From Prevotella sp. (lineage in GTDB: Bacteria > Bacteroidota > Bacteroidia > Bacteroidales > Bacteroidaceae), in the NCBI GenBank assembly GCA_016291595.1, contig JAEEXN010000018.1:1-40560 (forward strand): a DNA stretch of 40,560 nucleotides, in the 5' to 3' direction. Under the pieces are notes generated by a model that had not been told where the DNA came from, ran no database searches, and worked only from the letters and a program-made list of their open reading frames with translations. This document shows, piece by piece, positions 15,766-24,823 of this stretch. Position 1 is the first letter of the stretch, and each line of letters begins with the position of its first letter. Both the position numbers and the translations under genes were made by a program.

Positions 15766-17256
15766 TCATGTGTTTTTGTGAAAAGAGAGGTTTAGCTTGT
15801 TTGTAATGCAATTTGGCAGTTCTTCCTCATAGTGGGTTACCATGATTAGTGTTTTGTTGCGTCGCTTACAAAAAGTTTCAATTATGTCTTTTACCATTCT
15901 GCAGTTCATGTCGTCCAAACCATGAAGAGGTTCGTCTAGGATTAACAAATCTGGATCTTTAACAAAAGCCCGAGCCAGAAGCACAAGACGTTGTTCTCCG
16001 CTAGAAAGCTTCAGGAACGTGCGGTCTGCTAAATGGGCAATTCCAAAAATGTCCATCCACCACTTACAATGCTTGTAGTCTTCTTTATCTGGTTTTACGT
16101 ATAGACCGATAGAATCTTTTAATCCACTGGCTACGATGCGGATGGCTGGCAAATCACATTTATATGAACGGTGCATCTCTGGCGACACATAACCTATGTG
16201 TTTCTTGATATCCCAAATTGATTCACCACTTCCTCGTTGACGTCCAAATAGGGCAATGTCACAAGCGTAGCTTTGTGGATTGTCTGCACATACCAGGCTG
16301 AGAAGTGTTGACTTACCTGATCCGTTTTGTCCACTTAATGCCCATCGTTCACCGTTTTGAACCGTCCAGTCAAGATCTTTCAAAATGATGCGCTTACCAT
16401 AACGGATAGTAACATGATTCATTCTGACTATTTCTGCTGTTCTATGCTCATTTGTTGAATACGGCAGGTTCATAATAGCCTGTTCACGCTCTTGAGTCAG
16501 TATATGGGAGGGTAATGTAAAACGACTGGAGAGATATTGCAATCGTGTTTTCTTTTCACCGACACACTTGTCTTTTACCTCAATTACATGAGTAATGAAA
16601 TTTGGAATATCATCGCTTTTTGAGAGGACAAGGATGAGTTGTACGGTGTGTTTACCGGAAACATGTTCGAGCAATAGTTTTAATTGATGGCGAGTCTGTG
16701 CGTCAAGACCGATAAACGGATTGTCTAAAATGAGAACACGTGGCTGAGCTAACAGAGCAGATACCAGTTTGAACTTTCTGAGTTCACCACTGCTAAGCAG
16801 TATAATATACTTGTCAAGCAGATGTTCTATGTCAAAAAGCTGGTAGATGTTTTTCTGCATCATTCTCCGCTCTGGTGTGTCGTCTCCCTCAATTAGAAAT
16901 GCTTCTTCAAGCAGATGGCCGGTTGTGGGCGTATCCTTGTCTATTTCCATCTGATTCCATCGTTGCTGCAAGAAGTAAGTCCTGTCGTTGTCTCCACCAT
17001 ACGTGTCACGGAATGTGATGTGTTTGATGTTATCACTTAACAAGCTGCCTTTGCTGTTGTCAAAATGATAGTATGCCATCTCTGGAAATAACGGATGACT
17101 GCCGGTAATTATGTCAACAAACATTGATTTGCCACTTCCATTAAGGCCCACAATGGCATGATGCTCGTCCTTATCAAGTTGATAGTTGACAGGCTCGTCC
17201 ATTCTCCATTCTGGCATCTTTGTGACACCCTTTTCTATTTTGATGACAGATCTCAT
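15766..17256 (-). CDS. tandem ABC ATPase, ModF/PhrA-like
   Basis: A 496 aa protein made of two ABC ATPase domains and no membrane segment. Domain 1 has Walker A GLNGSGKS (37-44), signature [11 protein letters not shown] and Walker [14 protein letters not shown]. Domain 2 has [23 protein letters not shown] and [13 protein letters not shown]. The arrangement is that of ModF, an ATPase of unknown role once linked to molybdate uptake and photorepair; it is not an ABC-F factor of the usual kind because the long inter-domain linker is absent. The ATG at 17256 overlaps the ruvC stop (ATGA at 17256-17253), so the longer in-frame start at 17298 inside ruvC is rejected. Cotranscribed with ruvC. Confidence 0.82.
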   Translation of the reverse strand: MRSVIKIEKGVTKMPEWRMDEPVNYQLDKDEHHAIVGLNGSGKSMFVDIITGSHPLFPEMAYYHFDNSKGSLLSDNIKHITFRDTYGGDNDRTYFLQQRWNQMEIDKDTPTTGHLLEEAFLIEGDDTPERRMMQKNIYQLFDIEHLLDKYIILLSSGELRKFKLVSALLAQPRVLILDNPFIGLDAQTRHQLKLLLEHVSGKHTVQLILVLSKSDDIPNFITHVIEVKDKCVGEKKTRLQYLSSRFTLPSHILTQEREQAIMNLPYSTNEHRTAEIVRMNHVTIRYGKRIILKDLDWTVQNGERWALSGQNGSGKSTLLSLVCADNPQSYACDIALFGRQRGSGESIWDIKKHIGYVSPEMHRSYKCDLPAIRIVASGLKDSIGLYVKPDKEDYKHCKWWMDIFGIAHLADRTFLKLSSGEQRLVLLARAFVKDPDLLILDEPLHGLDDMNCRMVKDIIETFCKRRNKTLIMVTHYEEELPNCITNKLNLSFHKNT

Positions 17257-17825
17257 TTCTTCACTTTGCTTGGATTTCGTGCGACAAAATCTTTCCATCC
17301 TTTGTATACAACTTCAGACTCAGGCTTTCCTGACTGTAAAAAATGACAATAGGCTGCCCCCAAAGCATCGGTTGCGTCCATAAACTGAGGCATATTCTCA
17401 CGGTCAAGTTTCAACAACCGTTGCAACATGCCAGCCACCTGTTCTTTGCTGGCACCTCCATTGCCGGTTATGGCCATTTTTATTTTCAAAGGCGCATACT
17501 CATGAATAGGAATTTCGTGGTGAATGGCAGCCGCGATGGCCACGCCTTGAGCTCGTCCTAACTTGAGCATAGACTGTACGTTCTTACCAAAAAAAGGAGC
17601 CTCTATCGCCATCTCATCTGGCAAAAACTCATTAATGATACCCGTAACACGCTCAAAAATACGTCCGAGTCTCAAATATGGGTCACTTTCTTTACGCATG
17701 TCAATGATACCCATGGCCATCATTTGAGCATTGTTGCCCACCACTTTCAACAATCCATAGCCCATGACATTTGTGCCGGGATCGATACCGAGTATTATTC
17801 TTTCTGATGGTTTTCTGATGGCCAT
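17253..17825 (-). CDS. ruvC: Holliday junction resolvase RuvC
   Basis: The endonuclease that cuts Holliday junctions with RuvAB during recombination. All four acidic catalytic residues are present: Asp15 in ILGIDPGTN, Glu75 in AIEAPFF, and Asp150 and Asp153 in [13 protein letters not shown]. Length (190 aa) is normal. Its stop overlaps the start of the ModF-like gene. A 21-base tandem repeat lies directly upstream in place of a recognisable promoter box, so it may be transcribed from the genes above it. Confidence 0.96.
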   Translation of the reverse strand: MAIRKPSERIILGIDPGTNVMGYGLLKVVGNNAQMMAMGIIDMRKESDPYLRLGRIFERVTGIINEFLPDEMAIEAPFFGKNVQSMLKLGRAQGVAIAAAIHHEIPIHEYAPLKIKMAITGNGGASKEQVAGMLQRLLKLDRENMPQFMDATDALGAAYCHFLQSGKPESEVVYKGWKDFVARNPSKVKK

Positions 17826-17846
17826 AATATCTATTTAATATAGATT

Positions 17847-17909
17847 ACTCATTACTCTAGACTTCTAACTCATTACTCTAGACTTCTAACTCATTACTCT
17901 AGTTTCCTA
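17847..17909. repeat. 21-base tandem repeat, three copies, upstream of ruvC
   Basis: ACTCATTACTCTAGACTTCTA at 17847-17867 is repeated exactly at 17868-17888 and with two changes at 17889-17909. The array occupies most of the 104-base gap between the ruvC start and the end of the upstream hydrolase gene. It contains the octamer ACTTCTAA also seen three times near 6.8 kb. Confidence 0.92.
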
Positions 17910-17929
17910 ACTTTTTGCTTTGATTTTCC

Positions 17930-18574
17930 TCAACTCCTCATATAGGGATTATACCTTTTCTCATCACCTATAGTTGATTGTGGACCATGACCAGGTAGGA
18001 CAACTGTCTCATCGGGAAGTTTTGCCAGACGATGCAGGCTGTCAATAATCTGCTGTATACTGCCTCCTTCGAAATCGGTACGTCCTATTGACATTCGAAA
18101 TAGAGTATCACCTGTAAAAACAACCTTCTCTGCGTCGCACACAAAGCATATACAACCACGAGAATGCCCTGGCGTCGTAAGCACTCTCAGCTTGTGAGTG
18201 CCAAAGGTGATGATCTCGTTAGCTGATAGATGCTTACCTACATCAGGAAAGTCAATATCGAGGCGGAGTCCATACATAGCCTCAGCTTGTCGGTTGAGTG
18301 AACGCATCAGGTAATCATCATGTTCTGAGACCTCAGGTTTGAGTCCATACTCATTATAGATCGTGTTATTGCCAAAATTGTGGTCTAAATGTCCATGTGT
18401 TACCAATAAATGTTTGGGCACAAGTTTGCTGTCACGAATGTAATTCACAATAGCTGTGCGCTCTTCTACATAGAGAGCGCCGCAGTCAATAATCACGCAT
18501 TCACCGGTGTCATCGCTCACGACATAGCAATTCTCTTGCAGCATGTTGCAAACAAACCGTTTTATATTGATCAT
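17930..18574 (-). CDS. metallo-beta-lactamase fold hydrolase, glyoxalase II-like
   Basis: A 214 aa hydrolase with the binuclear metal motif THGHLDH (His60, His62, Asp64, His65), then TPGHSRG, TGDTLF and LPGHGP, all in the order seen in glyoxalase II-type and related thiolesterase proteins. It lacks the C-terminal helical substrate domain of true GloB, so a general thioester or persulfide-type hydrolase is possible. Its ATG overlaps the stop of rsmG by four bases (ATGA at 18574-18571), indicating coupling. Confidence 0.85.
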   Translation of the reverse strand: MINIKRFVCNMLQENCYVVSDDTGECVIIDCGALYVEERTAIVNYIRDSKLVPKHLLVTHGHLDHNFGNNTIYNEYGLKPEVSEHDDYLMRSLNRQAEAMYGLRLDIDFPDVGKHLSANEIITFGTHKLRVLTTPGHSRGCICFVCDAEKVVFTGDTLFRMSIGRTDFEGGSIQQIIDSLHRLAKLPDETVVLPGHGPQSTIGDEKRYNPYMRS

Positions 18575-19191
18575 ATAGGTACGTAAATTAGATATTTTTC
18601 CTTAAACCATTCCTCATCGAACCAGTCACTCAGAAGCTTCTTTTGGGTGATGTTTTTTACTGTGCTTATTTCTGCTTGTATATCTCCACCTTTTAGGCAG
18701 AACAGCCCATTAGGTAGCACATTCATTTGTTTCTTCGAAATGTTCTTTCGGATAATCTTTAGTAAGTCCGGAAGTTGCATGACAGCTCGGCTAACTACAA
18801 AGTCGAACTTTTCTTTTTCATCTTCACCACGTAGATGGGCAGCATGACAGTTCTCCAGCCCAATAGCTTTGGCAATCTCTGTTGCCACACGTATTTTTTT
18901 CCCAGTTCCATCGATAAGCTTAAATTGGCAATCTGGAAATAAAATACTTAGTGGAATACCAGGAATACCTCCACCTGTTCCGAAATCAAGAATTTTTGTA
19001 CCCGGTTTGAAATTGATGGCTTTGGCAATCGCAAGTGAGTGAAGAACGTGATGCTCGTAAAGGTTACAGATATCTTTGCGCGAAATGACATTAATCTTCT
19101 CATTCCAGTCGGAGTAAAGATCGTAAAGCGCGCATAGCTGTTCTTGCTGCCTCGAGCTCAGATTGGGAAAATATTTTAAAATTGTATTCAT
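18571..19191 (-). CDS. rsmG: 16S rRNA (guanine527-N7)-methyltransferase RsmG
   Basis: A 206 aa S-adenosylmethionine-dependent methyltransferase that modifies G527 in the decoding region of 16S rRNA. The signature is the SAM loop LDFGTGGGIPGIPLSILFPD, followed by LIDGTGKKIRVA and the VVSRAVMQLPDLL catalytic-domain strand, with an N-terminal helical arm (LYDLYSDWNEKINVISRKDI). Length is usual. It lies 20 bases after the lipoprotein gene and overlaps the following hydrolase gene. Confidence 0.95.
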   Translation of the reverse strand: MNTILKYFPNLSSRQQEQLCALYDLYSDWNEKINVISRKDICNLYEHHVLHSLAIAKAINFKPGTKILDFGTGGGIPGIPLSILFPDCQFKLIDGTGKKIRVATEIAKAIGLENCHAAHLRGEDEKEKFDFVVSRAVMQLPDLLKIIRKNISKKQMNVLPNGLFCLKGGDIQAEISTVKNITQKKLLSDWFDEEWFKEKYLIYVPI

Positions 19192-19211
19192 CGCGTTAGA
19201 TACTTTGTTAT

Positions 19212-20018
19212 TTATTCTTTAATAATTGACTCTAATTCGTCGTAGTCAAAATCAATTCGAATCTCTCCAATAGCATGAGGAGCTATCTCGTCCTCAACGT
19301 ATATGAAGGTTAGTTTTTTATTATCCAGGATGAAGTTGTCAGGCGCATAGATGTCAATACCTTCAAATACTCCTTTATCGTGTAATTCGTCAATGTTCTT
19401 TGCCTTAAAATACTTTAGCATTTTTTCTTGAATCATCTTGTTTAGCTGTTGTTCACATTCTGGCCTCATTATGTCGGCTAGTTGTATAACTCTACCTGTT
19501 TTAACGTCAATATTCTTTGCAATAGTCGTCATGGTCCCATGTGCACCACCAGCATAGTGATAGCTGTCAGCCAAATAAACTATGATGTCTTTCTTTCCAT
19601 TGAGCACATGTGTGGTAAGCAAGTATTCGTTATTGTAGATTGCCGAATGCTCAGGATCTTGACGATAAAACTCACCGAACTCTCGGCGATAGTCTTGCAG
19701 GTAACGTTTCACAAACGAGTCTACTACTAATTTTATTTCAAGTTGTTCGTGGCCGATGGCAAAATAGTCTGGAGCGAAGATACCTGCATCAATAATAGAG
19801 CTGTTAATCTGTTGCGCTTTCTTTCCTTTAGCGTATTGGATACTCATACGTATATGGCAACCTGGTGCGTCTGCACTTTGTCCGAGCATCATGTTGGTGT
19901 CAACAACGAGACTATCGAAATCAAGCCCGTTAAAATGAGCTGTACGGTTTTCATTACTTCCGCTGCAGCCACTTACCACAAAGGCAGCCACAGCCATAAA
20001 GATTAATAGTTTACTCAT
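19212..20018 (-). CDS. lipoprotein with DUF4163/DUF3298 (RsiV-like) domains
   Basis: A 268 aa exported lipoprotein: MSKLLIFMAVAAFVVSGCSG carries a lipobox VSGC. The body has the pattern of DUF4163 followed by DUF3298 (YNNEYLLTTHVLNGKKDIIVYLADSYHYAGGAHG, then NIDVKTGRVIQLADIM, and a C-terminal strand ending FDYDELES). The HYAGGAHG block is characteristic of the DUF3298 family. In Bacillus this fold is the extracytoplasmic part of the anti-sigma factor RsiV, but here no transmembrane anti-sigma part exists, so function is unknown. The start at 20018 is chosen over a TTG at 20030 because the TAATTTTG box (20035-20028) covers the latter. Confidence 0.8.
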   Translation of the reverse strand: MSKLLIFMAVAAFVVSGCSGSNENRTAHFNGLDFDSLVVDTNMMLGQSADAPGCHIRMSIQYAKGKKAQQINSSIIDAGIFAPDYFAIGHEQLEIKLVVDSFVKRYLQDYRREFGEFYRQDPEHSAIYNNEYLLTTHVLNGKKDIIVYLADSYHYAGGAHGTMTTIAKNIDVKTGRVIQLADIMRPECEQQLNKMIQEKMLKYFKAKNIDELHDKGVFEGIDIYAPDNFILDNKKLTFIYVEDEIAPHAIGEIRIDFDYDELESIIKE

Positions 20019-20027
20019 AATTATGTG

Positions 20028-20095
20028 CAAAATTAAGAAAAATAACTGATATTACATCATTTTTTTTCAAGAGTTGTGATTTTTTCGTAATTTTG
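20028..20095. promoter_or_regulatory. divergent -7 boxes for the DUF3298 lipoprotein and the HAD gene
   Basis: Minus-strand TAATTTTG at 20035-20028 and plus-strand TAATTTTG at 20088-20095, the latter with a TTTC at 20065-20068 (spacer 19). The plus-strand transcript would have a leader of about 90 bases before the HAD gene; no structure was recognised in it. Confidence 0.6.
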
Positions 20096-20193
20096 CAGCA
20101 ACAATGTTATTTTTGTCTGTGTATGGTAACGAAGGTATTATTGTTACTTATATATATAAGTGGAAGGTAGAAAGAAACAAATTGATATGAGTT

Positions 20194-20838
20194 ATGTTGA
20201 AAGCTGCATTATTTGACTTAGATGGCGTCGTGTTTGATACTGAGCCGCAATATACAGAGTTCTGGGGAGAACAGTGTCGAGAGTTCCGTCCAGACATTTC
20301 TGGTTTAGAGCACATTATAAAAGGGCAGACCCTTATTCAAATATACGACAAATATTTCGATAATGCTGATGTGCGTGACAAGATAACATCTCGTCTTGAT
20401 AACTTTGAACAGCAAATGACTTTCGATTATATTACCGGCTTTGTACCTTTCCTCAATGACCTTCGCGAGCATAGTATTAAAACGGCAGTGGTCACGAGTT
20501 CCAACATCTCAAAGATGCAGAGTGTGTATCGTCAGCATCCTGAGTTTAAAAGCCTCTTTGACGCGATCCTGACTTCCGAGGACTTTGAGTATAGTAAACC
20601 ACATCCTGATTGCTATCTGAAAGCAGCGGCCAGATTTGGTGTCGATTCTGCATCGTGTGTTGTCTTTGAGGATAGCATCAATGGACTGAAGTCGGGTAAT
20701 GCGGCGAACATGTGTGTTATTGGCCTTGCTACTACCAACGCAGCTGAGGTAATATCTCACCTTTCCGACTATGTGATTTCCGACTATAGCCATATGACAT
20801 TTAAAAAAATCGAAAGGATTATGTCGCATTCTCGTTAA
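20194..20838 (+). CDS. HAD-superfamily sugar phosphatase / phosphoglucomutase-like hydrolase
   Basis: A 214 aa HAD hydrolase of subclass I. Motif I is FDLDGVVFDTEP with the nucleophile Asp8 and Asp10, motif II is VVTSSN, motif III is the Lys in SKPHPDCYLKAA, and motif IV is VVFEDSINGLKSG. The small helical cap between residues 15 and 80 and the motif IV sequence are typical of beta-phosphoglucomutase-like and hexitol or sugar phosphatase proteins. Substrate not determined. It stands alone between its own promoter and that of panB. Confidence 0.85.
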   Translation: MLKAALFDLDGVVFDTEPQYTEFWGEQCREFRPDISGLEHIIKGQTLIQIYDKYFDNADVRDKITSRLDNFEQQMTFDYITGFVPFLNDLREHSIKTAVVTSSNISKMQSVYRQHPEFKSLFDAILTSEDFEYSKPHPDCYLKAAARFGVDSASCVVFEDSINGLKSGNAANMCVIGLATTNAAEVISHLSDYVISDYSHMTFKKIERIMSHSR

Positions 20839-20845
20839 TTCTTCG

Positions 20846-20853
20846 TAACTTTG
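20846..20853 (+). promoter_or_regulatory. -7 promoter box for panB
   Basis: TAACTTTG, a TAnnTTTG match, eight bases after the HAD gene stop and about 40 bases before the panB ATG. No TTTG at the expected upstream distance. Confidence 0.6.
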
Positions 20854-20892
20854 CGCCCGGTTTTTAACAATACTTTAATATAACTATCATAA

Positions 20893-21714
20893 ATGGCTGG
20901 ATATTTAGTAAGCGATACGCGTAAAGTAACAACGCTTCGTCTCATGGAAATGAAACGTAACGGAGAGAAAATCTCTATGCTTACGTCATACGATTTTACG
21001 ATGGCAAGCATTGTTGACAAGGCTGGTGTTGATACAATTCTCGTAGGTGATTCTGCATCAAATGTCATGGCAGGAAATGCGACAACTCTTCCTATGACCA
21101 TTGACGAGATGATTATATATGCTCGATCTGTTGTCCGTGGTGTCAAGCGAGCGCTTGTAGTTTGCGATATGCCATTCGGTTCATATCAAGTTGACCGCAA
21201 GGAGGGCGTAAAAAATGCGGTACGCATTATGAAAGAGACAGGTTGTGATGCTCTCAAACTCGAAGGTGGCGTGGAGATTATTGATACAGTACGTGGCATA
21301 CTCGAGGCTGGTATTCCTGTATGTGGGCATTTAGGACTAACTCCGCAAAGTATTAATAAATTCGGTACTTACGCTGTCCGTGCTAAAGATGAGGCTGAGG
21401 CTAAGAAACTCATCTCCGATGCACAATTGTTGTCGGAAGCAGGATGTTTTGCCATCGTGCTCGAGAAGGTGCCTGCAAAACTTGCTACAGAGGTAACTAA
21501 GTTGGTAACATGCCCAACCATTGGTATTGGAGCTGGCAGTGGTACAGACGGTCAGGTTCTTGTCGTTGATGACATGTTAGGTATGACTCAGGGATTCTCA
21601 CCAAAGTTTCTCCGTCGTTATGCCGACCTGAATGCCGTTATAACTGATGCTGTCGGCAACTATGTTACCGATGTGAAAAACGGTGACTTCCCCAACGAGA
21701 ACGAAAGTTATTGA
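20893..21714 (+). CDS. panB: 3-methyl-2-oxobutanoate hydroxymethyltransferase
   Basis: The first committed enzyme of pantothenate synthesis: it transfers a hydroxymethyl group from 5,10-methylene-tetrahydrofolate to alpha-ketoisovalerate, giving ketopantoate. The family blocks are all present: [31 protein letters not shown] (metal-binding Asp), the CDMPFGSYQ strand, [19 protein letters not shown] and [21 protein letters not shown] with the catalytic acid in the preceding IVLEKVP. Length (273 aa) is normal. Its TGA overlaps the ATG of the MFS gene by one base (TGATG at 21712-21716). Confidence 0.96.
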   Translation: MAGYLVSDTRKVTTLRLMEMKRNGEKISMLTSYDFTMASIVDKAGVDTILVGDSASNVMAGNATTLPMTIDEMIIYARSVVRGVKRALVVCDMPFGSYQVDRKEGVKNAVRIMKETGCDALKLEGGVEIIDTVRGILEAGIPVCGHLGLTPQSINKFGTYAVRAKDEAEAKKLISDAQLLSEAGCFAIVLEKVPAKLATEVTKLVTCPTIGIGAGSGTDGQVLVVDDMLGMTQGFSPKFLRRYADLNAVITDAVGNYVTDVKNGDFPNENESY

Positions 21715-22922
21715 TGGATACCCAGAATACGCCTGTACACGTAAGATTATGGCATAAGGATTTTTGGTTCCTGTCTATTGCCAACTTACTGTTATGCATG
21801 TCAGTCTACATGATGGTACCTGTTTTGCCTTCATGGCTTTATTCGATTGGCTTTTCCCATTTTGGGGTGGCTGCAGTCATGGGCGTTTTCGGATTGAGTA
21901 TGTTATTATTCGGACCGTTCTGCAATTATTGGGTTCAGCACTATCGTAGGAACCATGTCTGTCGGATGGCTATTATATTAATGCTGGTGTCGTATATCGG
22001 TTTTTATACCTTGGGGCAGTCTTCTGTCGCTGTTTTCTTTGGAGCAGATACGATGCTGGCTATAATATGGGGTCTTCGCATAATTCTTGGCGCAGCATTT
22101 GGTCTCTCGCAAATGGTACTTTGCTCAACGCTGATAATAGATTCTTGTGAGTCGTTTCAACGTACAGAAGCTAACTATGCTGTTGCATGGTTCGGACGTT
22201 TTGCTCTTTCATTGGGGCCTCTCTCTGCTCTTGTATGTCAGCAATTAATTACTACCGAAACCATGTTTCTGGTTATGGGAGCCTTTTCATTTGTTGCCAT
22301 TTTGCTTATTCAGATGATAGGATTTCCATTCCGTGCGCCAGAAGAGAATCAACGTGTTGTTAGTCTCGACCGTTTTTTCCTTCCTGAAAGTTGGCCGTTG
22401 TTTCTCCATCTCATGCTCATGACAGTCATTGTTGGATTGTTGCTTAGTGTTCCTCACAATGTGGCTTTCTATTCGATGATTATGGTAGGTTTTTTCTTTG
22501 CGTTATTGGCAGAAAAGTTCGTGTTTGCTGATGCAGATCTTAAGAGTGAGGTCATCAGTGGACTGATTTTAGTAGGAGTCTCATTTTTCATGATGCATCG
22601 TATGTTCGTTTCAGGCACACCTCTTAGTGAGTTGGTTCCGCCGGTTTTGTTCGGTCTGGGTATTGGTGTTATCGGCAGCCGCTTCCTGTTGTTTTTCATC
22701 AAATTAAGCCGCCATTGTCAGCGAGGTACGTCGCAGAGTTCATTCTTGCTCGCTTGGGAATTAGGCGTTTGTTTGGGTCTTTACGTTGGCTACGCACTTT
22801 TTCAGACTGGTCCAACAGGCCTTCGAACCCTATATCAAGTGGGTTTGGTACTCACTCTTGCCAACCTGCTCATTTATCATTTGTTGACCCACAGATGGTA
22901 TCTTAACCACAAGAATCGTTAA
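21714..22922 (+). CDS. major facilitator superfamily transporter
   Basis: A 402 aa integral membrane protein with about twelve hydrophobic segments, starting HKDFWFLSIANLLLCMSVYMMVPVLPSWL (helix 1) and including FGLSMLLFGPFCNYWVQHYRR, the loop 2-3 region where MFS proteins carry their G-x-x-x-D/N-R signature. The pattern suggests a drug or small-metabolite exporter of the MFS-1 group. Substrate unknown. The ATG at 21714 is preferred to a TTG one codon earlier; both overlap the panB stop. Coupling to panB could mean a pantothenate-pathway compound, but nothing in the protein confirms that. Confidence 0.85.
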   Translation: MDTQNTPVHVRLWHKDFWFLSIANLLLCMSVYMMVPVLPSWLYSIGFSHFGVAAVMGVFGLSMLLFGPFCNYWVQHYRRNHVCRMAIILMLVSYIGFYTLGQSSVAVFFGADTMLAIIWGLRIILGAAFGLSQMVLCSTLIIDSCESFQRTEANYAVAWFGRFALSLGPLSALVCQQLITTETMFLVMGAFSFVAILLIQMIGFPFRAPEENQRVVSLDRFFLPESWPLFLHLMLMTVIVGLLLSVPHNVAFYSMIMVGFFFALLAEKFVFADADLKSEVISGLILVGVSFFMMHRMFVSGTPLSELVPPVLFGLGIGVIGSRFLLFFIKLSRHCQRGTSQSSFLLAWELGVCLGLYVGYALFQTGPTGLRTLYQVGLVLTLANLLIYHLLTHRWYLNHKNR

Positions 22923-22985
22923 GCCAACGCAAAGGTTTACGTTTTTTTTGCATACTTTTTGTGTAGAACCAATCATTTATTTTTT

Positions 22986-23111
22986 TATCTTTGCAAGCGA
23001 AAGATGAAGACAGGGGCTACTTTGTAGAAATTTTGTCGCATCACATTCCTATTTTAAGTAGGTGTATGAACTTAGAAAAACATATATAACTAAAAGCATA
23101 AAACAAATCAC
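22986..23111 (+). promoter_or_regulatory. -7 box and 118-base leader of uxaB
   Basis: TATCTTTG at 22986-22993 precedes the uxaB ATG by 118 bases. The leader is longer than that of most genes in this window and could hold regulation; I see only a weak CCTA/TAGG hairpin near 23050 and an eight-codon mini-frame at 23004-23027, neither convincing. Confidence 0.55.
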
Positions 23112-24590
23112 ATGTCAAATTTAAAGTCTTTAAACAAGCAGACGGCTCCCAAGAGCACGATGCCCGAGAAAATTATTCAGTTTGGTGAAGGTAACTTCCT
23201 GCGTGCATTTGTTGATTGGATTATCTGGAACATGAACCAGAAAACCAATTTCAATGGAAGTGTAGTTGTTGTACAGCCCATTGAGCGTGGTATGGTTGAT
23301 TGGCTCAATGGCCAAGACTGTCTGTATCATGTAAACCTACAGGGACGCCTCAATGGAGAGGCTGTTAATTCTCTCGAACGTATTGATGTAATCAGTCGTG
23401 CACTCAACCCATATACACAGAACTGGGCTTACATGGCATTGGCTGAGCAACCTGAGATTCGTTTTGTTATTTCGAATACTACAGAGGCTGGTATTGCCTT
23501 CGATGACACATGTAAGTTTACTGATGCTCCTGCCAGCAGCTATCCAGGCAAACTCGTTCAGTTGCTTTTTCATCGATATAAGACCTTCAACGGCGATCCT
23601 AAGAAAGGACTTATCATTATGCCGTGCGAGCTTATTTTCCTCAATGGCCACCATCTGAAAGAATGTATTTTCAAATATATTGAGCTCTGGAAAGAGGACT
23701 TAGGTGCAGACTACGAAGGATTCAAAGAATGGTTTACCAAGTATAACTATGTGTGTGCAACACTTGTTGACCGTATCGTACCCGGATTCCCTCGTAAGGA
23801 GATTGCCGACATCCAGCAGAAAATCGGCTACAAGGATAACCTCGTCGTTCAAGCTGAGATTTTCCACCTTTGGGTCATAGAGAAAGCTGAAAACATGACA
23901 TGTGAGGAACTTCGAGAAGAATTCCCCGCTGAGAAGGCTGGTCTCCATGTGCTCATCGCTGAAAGCGAGAAGCCTTATCACGAGCGAAAGGTAACTCTAC
24001 TTAATGGTCCCCACACTGTACTTTCACCTGTTACCTTCCTCTCCGGTGTGGATATCGTACGTGATGCATGCAACCATGAGATACTTGGCAAATATATTCA
24101 CAAGGTTCAGTTTGAAGAGCTCATGGAAACTCTAAATCTTCCAATGGATGAACTGAAGCAGTTTGCCACTGATGTACTTGAGCGCTTCAACAACCCATTT
24201 GTAGACCATCAGGTTACTAGCATTATGCTCAATTCATTCCCGAAGTTCTGCGCACGTGATCTGCCAGGAGTGAAGACCTATCTCGAGCGCAAGGGTGAGT
24301 TGCCACAAGGACTTGTCTTTGGTCTTGCTGCTATTATCACTTATTATAAGGGAGGCAAGCGTGTAGACGGTGTAGATATAGTTCCTAATGATGATCAAAA
24401 GATCATGGATTTATTGAAAGAACTTTGGGAAACAGGTGACACTAAGAAAGTTGCTGATGGTGTTCTTTCTGCTGATATGATATGGGGTGAGGATTTGCAT
24501 AATGTAGAAGGATTAGCAGAATTGGTCAAGAAAGACCTTGACCTCATCCAGGAAAAAGGTATGTTGGAAGCAGTGAAGACAATTATTTAA
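23112..24590 (+). CDS. uxaB: tagaturonate reductase (altronate oxidoreductase)
   Basis: A 492 aa enzyme of the mannitol dehydrogenase family that reduces D-tagaturonate to D-altronate with NADH, the second step of galacturonate breakdown after UxaC. The signature IIQFGEGNFLRAFVDWIIW at residues 21-39 is the UxaB form of the nucleotide-binding start. Further blocks are VISNTTEAGI, IIMPCELIFLNGHHLKE, the catalytic-domain KVTLLNGPHTVLSP with its Lys-x5-His spacing, and PKFCARDLPGVKTY. No uxaA or uxaC lies beside it, so the pathway is scattered in this genome. It is a single gene ended by a strong terminator. Confidence 0.92.
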   Translation: MSNLKSLNKQTAPKSTMPEKIIQFGEGNFLRAFVDWIIWNMNQKTNFNGSVVVVQPIERGMVDWLNGQDCLYHVNLQGRLNGEAVNSLERIDVISRALNPYTQNWAYMALAEQPEIRFVISNTTEAGIAFDDTCKFTDAPASSYPGKLVQLLFHRYKTFNGDPKKGLIIMPCELIFLNGHHLKECIFKYIELWKEDLGADYEGFKEWFTKYNYVCATLVDRIVPGFPRKEIADIQQKIGYKDNLVVQAEIFHLWVIEKAENMTCEELREEFPAEKAGLHVLIAESEKPYHERKVTLLNGPHTVLSPVTFLSGVDIVRDACNHEILGKYIHKVQFEELMETLNLPMDELKQFATDVLERFNNPFVDHQVTSIMLNSFPKFCARDLPGVKTYLERKGELPQGLVFGLAAIITYYKGGKRVDGVDIVPNDDQKIMDLLKELWETGDTKKVADGVLSADMIWGEDLHNVEGLAELVKKDLDLIQEKGMLEAVKTII

Positions 24591-24617
24591 ATAAACTGTT
24601 TGAATACCATATTTTAC

Positions 24618-24657
24618 AAACGAGGAGAAGCTGAATGCTAATCCTCGTTTTTTGTTT
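24618..24657 (+). terminator. rho-independent terminator after uxaB
   Basis: AAACGAGGA (24618-24626) pairs with TCCTCGTTT (24642-24650) around a 15-base loop, followed by a T-rich tail. The remaining bases up to rlmH (24658-24823) show nothing I recognise. Confidence 0.85.
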
Positions 24658-24823
24658 AATGTGAGTGTGATGAGAAAGAGATACAAGAGTGTGATATAGC
24701 AATAGTAATCAGAACTGTTTTAGTGAGACGATACTGGCGATATTATACTTTTTGACCTTTTTGAGTCGGAAATTCGATTGAGCAGACAACAGTTAAGCAT
24801 TTAGTCTCCCCCAATAGAAATTG

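Noticed and set aside
17256..17298. A start for the ModF-like ATPase at 17298, 14 codons upstream.
   Set aside because: It would lie inside ruvC; the ATGA overlap at 17256 is the usual coupling form and the family begins there.
23004..23027. An eight-codon mini-frame (ATG to TAG) in the uxaB leader as an attenuator peptide.
   Set aside because: Its codons have no link to the pathway and no alternative stem structure follows.
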